DNA from: Bacteroidales bacterium WCE2004
GTDB lineage: Bacteria > Bacteroidota > Bacteroidia > Bacteroidales > UBA932
Direction of reading: 5' to 3'
Assembly (NCBI GenBank): GCA_900167895.1
Contig: FUZR01000002.1
Span: forward strand, 1-64,000
Length of the DNA stretch: 64,000 nt
The position numbers and the translations under genes are program-made. This document shows positions 61,450 to 64,000 of the stretch, one piece after another. The notes under the pieces were generated by a model. It searched no databases and was not told the origin of the DNA. It saw only the letters and a program-made list of their open reading frames with translations. How positions within the stretch are numbered: the first letter of the stretch is position 1; each line of letters starts with the position of its first letter.

Positions 61450-62124
61450 TTACGTCGTCTGCTCCACGGCGACGACGGTAAGCACTCCGTCAGCGACCTT
61501 GAACTTGATATTACGGCCTTCGAACAGGAGGCCGTATATTCGTTCCGGGTCGTCCTGATACTGCGGCCGGGGATCCTGTGCGAGGATCTCGAAGAGACCG
61601 TCCACGTTGTCCGGCGAGAAATAGGGGAAAAACTCTTTCGGCAGCCGGACCTGCAGGGGCTCCCACTTGTGGCCGTCCACGAAGCCGCTGCGGGCGCGGG
61701 CGTGGCTGTCGGCATAGGCCACATAGGGCTTGATGTCGTAGATGGGCGTACCGTCCGCGAGGTCGGCGCCGAGGACGCGGATCTCGCCTCTGGCGGCATC
61801 CACGGACTCGATGCGCACCGAACTCAGGCCCAGGCGGTTGGGGCGGTAGGGCGCGCGCGAGGCGAACACGCCGACGCGCTCGTTGCCGCCCAGCCGGGGC
61901 GGCCGGACGGTCAGGCTGTCGCCGGATGTCTCCCGGTTGAGATGGAACTCCCAGAGGAGCCAGATGTAATCGAAATCTTCGAGGCCGCGCAGGGCGTCCG
62001 GGCTGCGGTACTCGGGCTCCAGGACCACGGTCCCGCGGAGCGAGCCCGCAACGCCGGCCTGCCGCGGCAGACCGAATTTCTCGGGCAGTGGCGCATGGAA
62101 GTATGCGACAGGTTTAATCTCCAT
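61450..62124 (-). CDS. trmO: tRNA m6t6A37 methyltransferase TrmO
   Basis: The 224-residue protein starts at ATG 62124 (MEIKPVAYFHAP). The TsaA/YaeB fold is seen in EKFGLPRQAGVAGSLRGTVVLEPEY, the SAM-binding region GVFASRAPYRPNRLGLSSVRI and DIKPYVAYADS. It N6-methylates threonylcarbamoyladenosine at position 37 of tRNA-Thr. The start overlaps the stop of the upstream M23 gene by 11 bp, so translation is coupled. Confidence 0.95.
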   Translation of the reverse strand: MEIKPVAYFHAPLPEKFGLPRQAGVAGSLRGTVVLEPEYRSPDALRGLEDFDYIWLLWEFHLNRETSGDSLTVRPPRLGGNERVGVFASRAPYRPNRLGLSSVRIESVDAARGEIRVLGADLADGTPIYDIKPYVAYADSHARARSGFVDGHKWEPLQVRLPKEFFPYFSPDNVDGLFEILAQDPRPQYQDDPERIYGLLFEGRNIKFKVADGVLTVVAVEQTT

Positions 62125-63370
62125 TTTCCTCTGCGTCACGCCCGGCTTGAACAGGTGTATTAAGCTCGGCTATATACTTGTCGTACAGCGCGTTGAATTT
62201 GTCCAGATGTTTTTTGTCCAGCGGCTCCGAGGCGGGGGAGTTGAGCGACAGCGGGTCGATGGCCTTGCCGTTCTGGAATACGCGGAAGTCGAGGTGCGGG
62301 CCCGTGGCCGTACCGGTGGCGCCGACATAGCCGATGAGCTGGCCCTGCGAGACGTGCGTGCCGACCTTGAGGCCGGGGGCATACTTGGACAGGTGCATGT
62401 AGCTGGTCTCGTAGCCGCGGGCGTGCTTGAGGCGGATCCGGTTGCCACCGCCGCCGGCATCCCAGCCAATGCGCATCACCGTGCCGTCGCCGATGGCGTG
62501 GACCGGTGTGCCCGTAGGCGCTGCATAATCCACGGCGGTGTGGGCCTTGACCTTGCCTGTCACGGGATGCTTGCGCGCATAGGAGAACCGGCTGCTGATG
62601 CGGTTGTACTTAAGCGGTGCCTTGAGGAACATCCGCTTGAGGCTCTCGCCGCCCTTGTCCCAGTAAGTGCTGCGCCCGCCTTCGCCCGTGTCGAAGCGGA
62701 CCGCCGCGACTTCCTTGCCCGCTGCGGCGTTGAAGAGACAGAAATGCACCGTATCAATGCCGACCACATCGCCTTCGCAGACGCTTTCGGTATAGATCAT
62801 CCGGAACCGGTCGTTCTTCTGCAACGTGAAGAAGTTGACGCTCCACTGATAGATGTCGGCCAGGGTCATGATCAGATTGGGGGAGCCCCCCGCGGCGATC
62901 ATGTCGTTCCAGAGGGAACTGTTGATGGTCACGTCCGTGATGCGCCGCCGGTGCACCACGGGCTTCTCCACCCGCCAGACAGCGAGGGAATCCGCGCACT
63001 GGAACACGGTGGAATGGACCCGGTCCTCCGCATATACGACATAGCAGAGCCTCCTGGAGCCGCCCTGGGCGGTCTCGTAATAGGCCTGCACCGGATTGCC
63101 GGCGCGCAGCTTGCGGACGTCAAAAACGCCTTCGCAACGCTGTGCGAGCGCATAGGCATCGGATGCGCCAAGTCCCAGACGGTTCATCAGGACGGTGAAG
63201 GAGTCGCCGGAACGGACCAGGGTGGAATCGGCATCAAAACATTCCGGGATAAATCCCACCGGCGGAGTGGGCAGGATCTCGACGGGGCCGACGATGACAC
63301 GGCCGCGCGGGCCGCAGGATGACAAAACTGAAAGGCAGAGCGCCAGGATGAGGTAGATTCTTCGTTTCAC
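62114..63370 (-). CDS. M23-family metallopeptidase lipoprotein
   Basis: The 418-residue predicted lipoprotein (lipobox LSSCG, Cys at about 19) has an N-terminal OapA/LysM-like region (about 45-120, LVRSGDSFTVLMNRLGLG), a middle domain and a C-terminal LytM/M23 domain (about 270-385). The zinc motif HxxxD is present in AHTAVDYAAPTGTPV. The second motif reads GPHLDFRVFQNG, so the usual HxH is HxD. This variant is, to my knowledge, common in this Bacteroidota group. It is a peptidoglycan endopeptidase or an amidase activator. It is coupled to trmO. Confidence 0.92.
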   Translation of the reverse strand: MKRRIYLILALCLSVLSSCGPRGRVIVGPVEILPTPPVGFIPECFDADSTLVRSGDSFTVLMNRLGLGASDAYALAQRCEGVFDVRKLRAGNPVQAYYETAQGGSRRLCYVVYAEDRVHSTVFQCADSLAVWRVEKPVVHRRRITDVTINSSLWNDMIAAGGSPNLIMTLADIYQWSVNFFTLQKNDRFRMIYTESVCEGDVVGIDTVHFCLFNAAAGKEVAAVRFDTGEGGRSTYWDKGGESLKRMFLKAPLKYNRISSRFSYARKHPVTGKVKAHTAVDYAAPTGTPVHAIGDGTVMRIGWDAGGGGNRIRLKHARGYETSYMHLSKYAPGLKVGTHVSQGQLIGYVGATGTATGPHLDFRVFQNGKAIDPLSLNSPASEPLDKKHLDKFNALYDKYIAELNTPVQAGRDAEENGD

Positions 63371-63392
63371 TCAGAATGACAGGATTACGGAA

Positions 63393-64000
63393 TTATTTGA
63401 TGAGGCTGCCGAGGATGCTGCGGGTGAGGGAACGGAGCGCGCTGGAAGTGGCGCTGTTCAAGGCCTTCTCGGCGGTCGTCTTCTTGCTCTTGGATTTCTT
63501 GCCGGTGACGGCGTTGGCGACGGCCGTGCCCGCGCTGCGGGACACGCTCGAGATGGCGGCCGTGGCGGCAGCGGCGGCTACGGTGCCAAGGATGGTCTTC
63601 TTGGCCTTGGAGGACTTGGAGGCGGATTTCTTCTCCGCAACCTCCCTGGCGGCCTCTTCCTTCTGCTTCGCGATCTCCTCCTGCTGCTTCGCCTGCTCCT
63701 CGGCGGCCTTCTGCGCGTCGGCGAGCAGCACCTCGAACGCGGATTCGCGGTCGATGACCTGGTCGTACTTGCCGCCTACGGGCGAAGCGGCGTTGATGTC
63801 CAGGCGCTGGCCGGGCGTGATGGCGCCGATCTGGCTGAGCGGGAAGAGGATCTTGGCGCGCTCCACGATCCCCGGGGCGCCCTTGGCGTCGAGGAAGCTG
63901 ACCAGCGCCTCGCCGGTCTCGAGGGCCATGATGGCCTCGTCCGTCTTGAAGGCGGGATTGGCGCGGAAGGTCTCCGCGGCGGCCTTGACGGCCTTCTGGT
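63393..64000 (-). CDS. 3' part of a DUF853 / HerA-like helicase gene (partial)
   Basis: The frame is open to the window edge, so the N-terminal ATPase part is missing. The visible C-terminal 200 residues begin QKAVKAAAETFRANPAFKT and continue EALVSFLDAKGAPGIVERA, LFPLSQIGAITPGQRLDI and YDQVIDRESAFEVLL. This matches the C-terminal region of YjgR-type DUF853 ATPases. A Lys/Glu/Ala-rich stretch and an Ala/Ser/Lys-rich tail end the protein. Such proteins are HerA-like hexameric motors of unclear role. It lies 22 bp upstream of the M23 gene on the same strand. Confidence 0.85.
   Translation of the reverse strand, partial: QKAVKAAAETFRANPAFKTDEAIMALETGEALVSFLDAKGAPGIVERAKILFPLSQIGAITPGQRLDINAASPVGGKYDQVIDRESAFEVLLADAQKAAEEQAKQQEEIAKQKEEAAREVAEKKSASKSSKAKKTILGTVAAAAATAAISSVSRSAGTAVANAVTGKKSKSKKTTAEKALNSATSSALRSLTRSILGSLIK

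Overview
The window looks like a chromosomal segment of a GC-rich member of the Bacteroidota, probably Bacteroidales. Three things support this. About a dozen genes and the tRNA are preceded by perfect or near-perfect copies of the Bacteroidota -7 promoter box TAnnTTTG. Shine-Dalgarno sequences are almost absent. Several families are typical of the phylum: a Rho with a long N-terminal insert, an LptD-like barrel, a DUF4890 protein, a lipoprotein TonB plug, TonB_C-type lipoproteins, and a secreted GH2/LamG galactosidase. Genus cannot be fixed from the sequence. A Rikenellaceae-like or uncultured gut Bacteroidales origin is an inference from GC and gene content.

Layout. 1-1444: an IS3/IS150-type insertion sequence with a clear -1 frameshift site, inserted at the very 3' end of a C_GCAxxG_C_C gene. 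1.4-8.2 kb: enolase, then a divergent pyrimidine-salvage block (uridine-kinase-like protein on the minus strand; PRTase-like protein, CodB permease and Upp on the plus strand). 8.2-21 kb: housekeeping genes (rho, lptD, amidase, dnaA, rpe, birA, ftsH, cdsA, psd). 20.5-21.7 kb: a HAD hydrolase coupled to an orphan TonB plug lipoprotein, then tRNA-Cys. 21.8-27.3 kb: a TetR-regulated envelope operon (RND/MMPL pump, LolA-like carrier, outer-membrane barrel, ECF S-component-like protein). 27.3-36.4 kb: an accessory stretch of secreted and envelope proteins, including a double-DTG aspartic protease with PDZ, a HExxH lipoprotein, DUF2461 plus a decayed partial copy of it, a large secreted unknown, DUF4890 and OmpA. 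36.4-42.8 kb: a membrane-bound TPR-LuxR regulator, iron alcohol dehydrogenase, CPBP protease, fRMsr, a 51-residue small ORF, a WYL regulator and an SBF transporter. 42.9-47 kb: a GH2 galactosidase with a LamG domain nested in the catalytic region, and a truncated PCMD gene. 47-52 kb: ettA, cstA and cardiolipin synthase. 52.1-53.7 kb: two related lipoproteins and a short arginase-fold protein. 53.7-58.5 kb: the glycine cleavage operon (unknown gene, gcvT, gcvH, gcvPA, gcvPB). 58.6-64 kb: DUF5715, nnrD, a secreted alpha/beta hydrolase, trmO, an M23 peptidase and the 3' part of a DUF853/HerA-like ATPase gene that runs off the window.

The most unusual signals are two related palindromic elements. 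One lies in frame inside gcvPB and adds an extra Cys/Pro-rich segment to the protein. The other is a near-perfect 27-28 bp inverted repeat just after gcvPB. This resembles protein-coding palindromic elements such as those of Rickettsia. Other points worth following are the TetR/RND/LolA-like/barrel operon with a candidate operator, interlocked face-to-face promoters at lptD/amidase and birA/ftsH, possible leaderless mRNAs (cstA, luxR-like), and the tandem lipoprotein pair at 52-53 kb.
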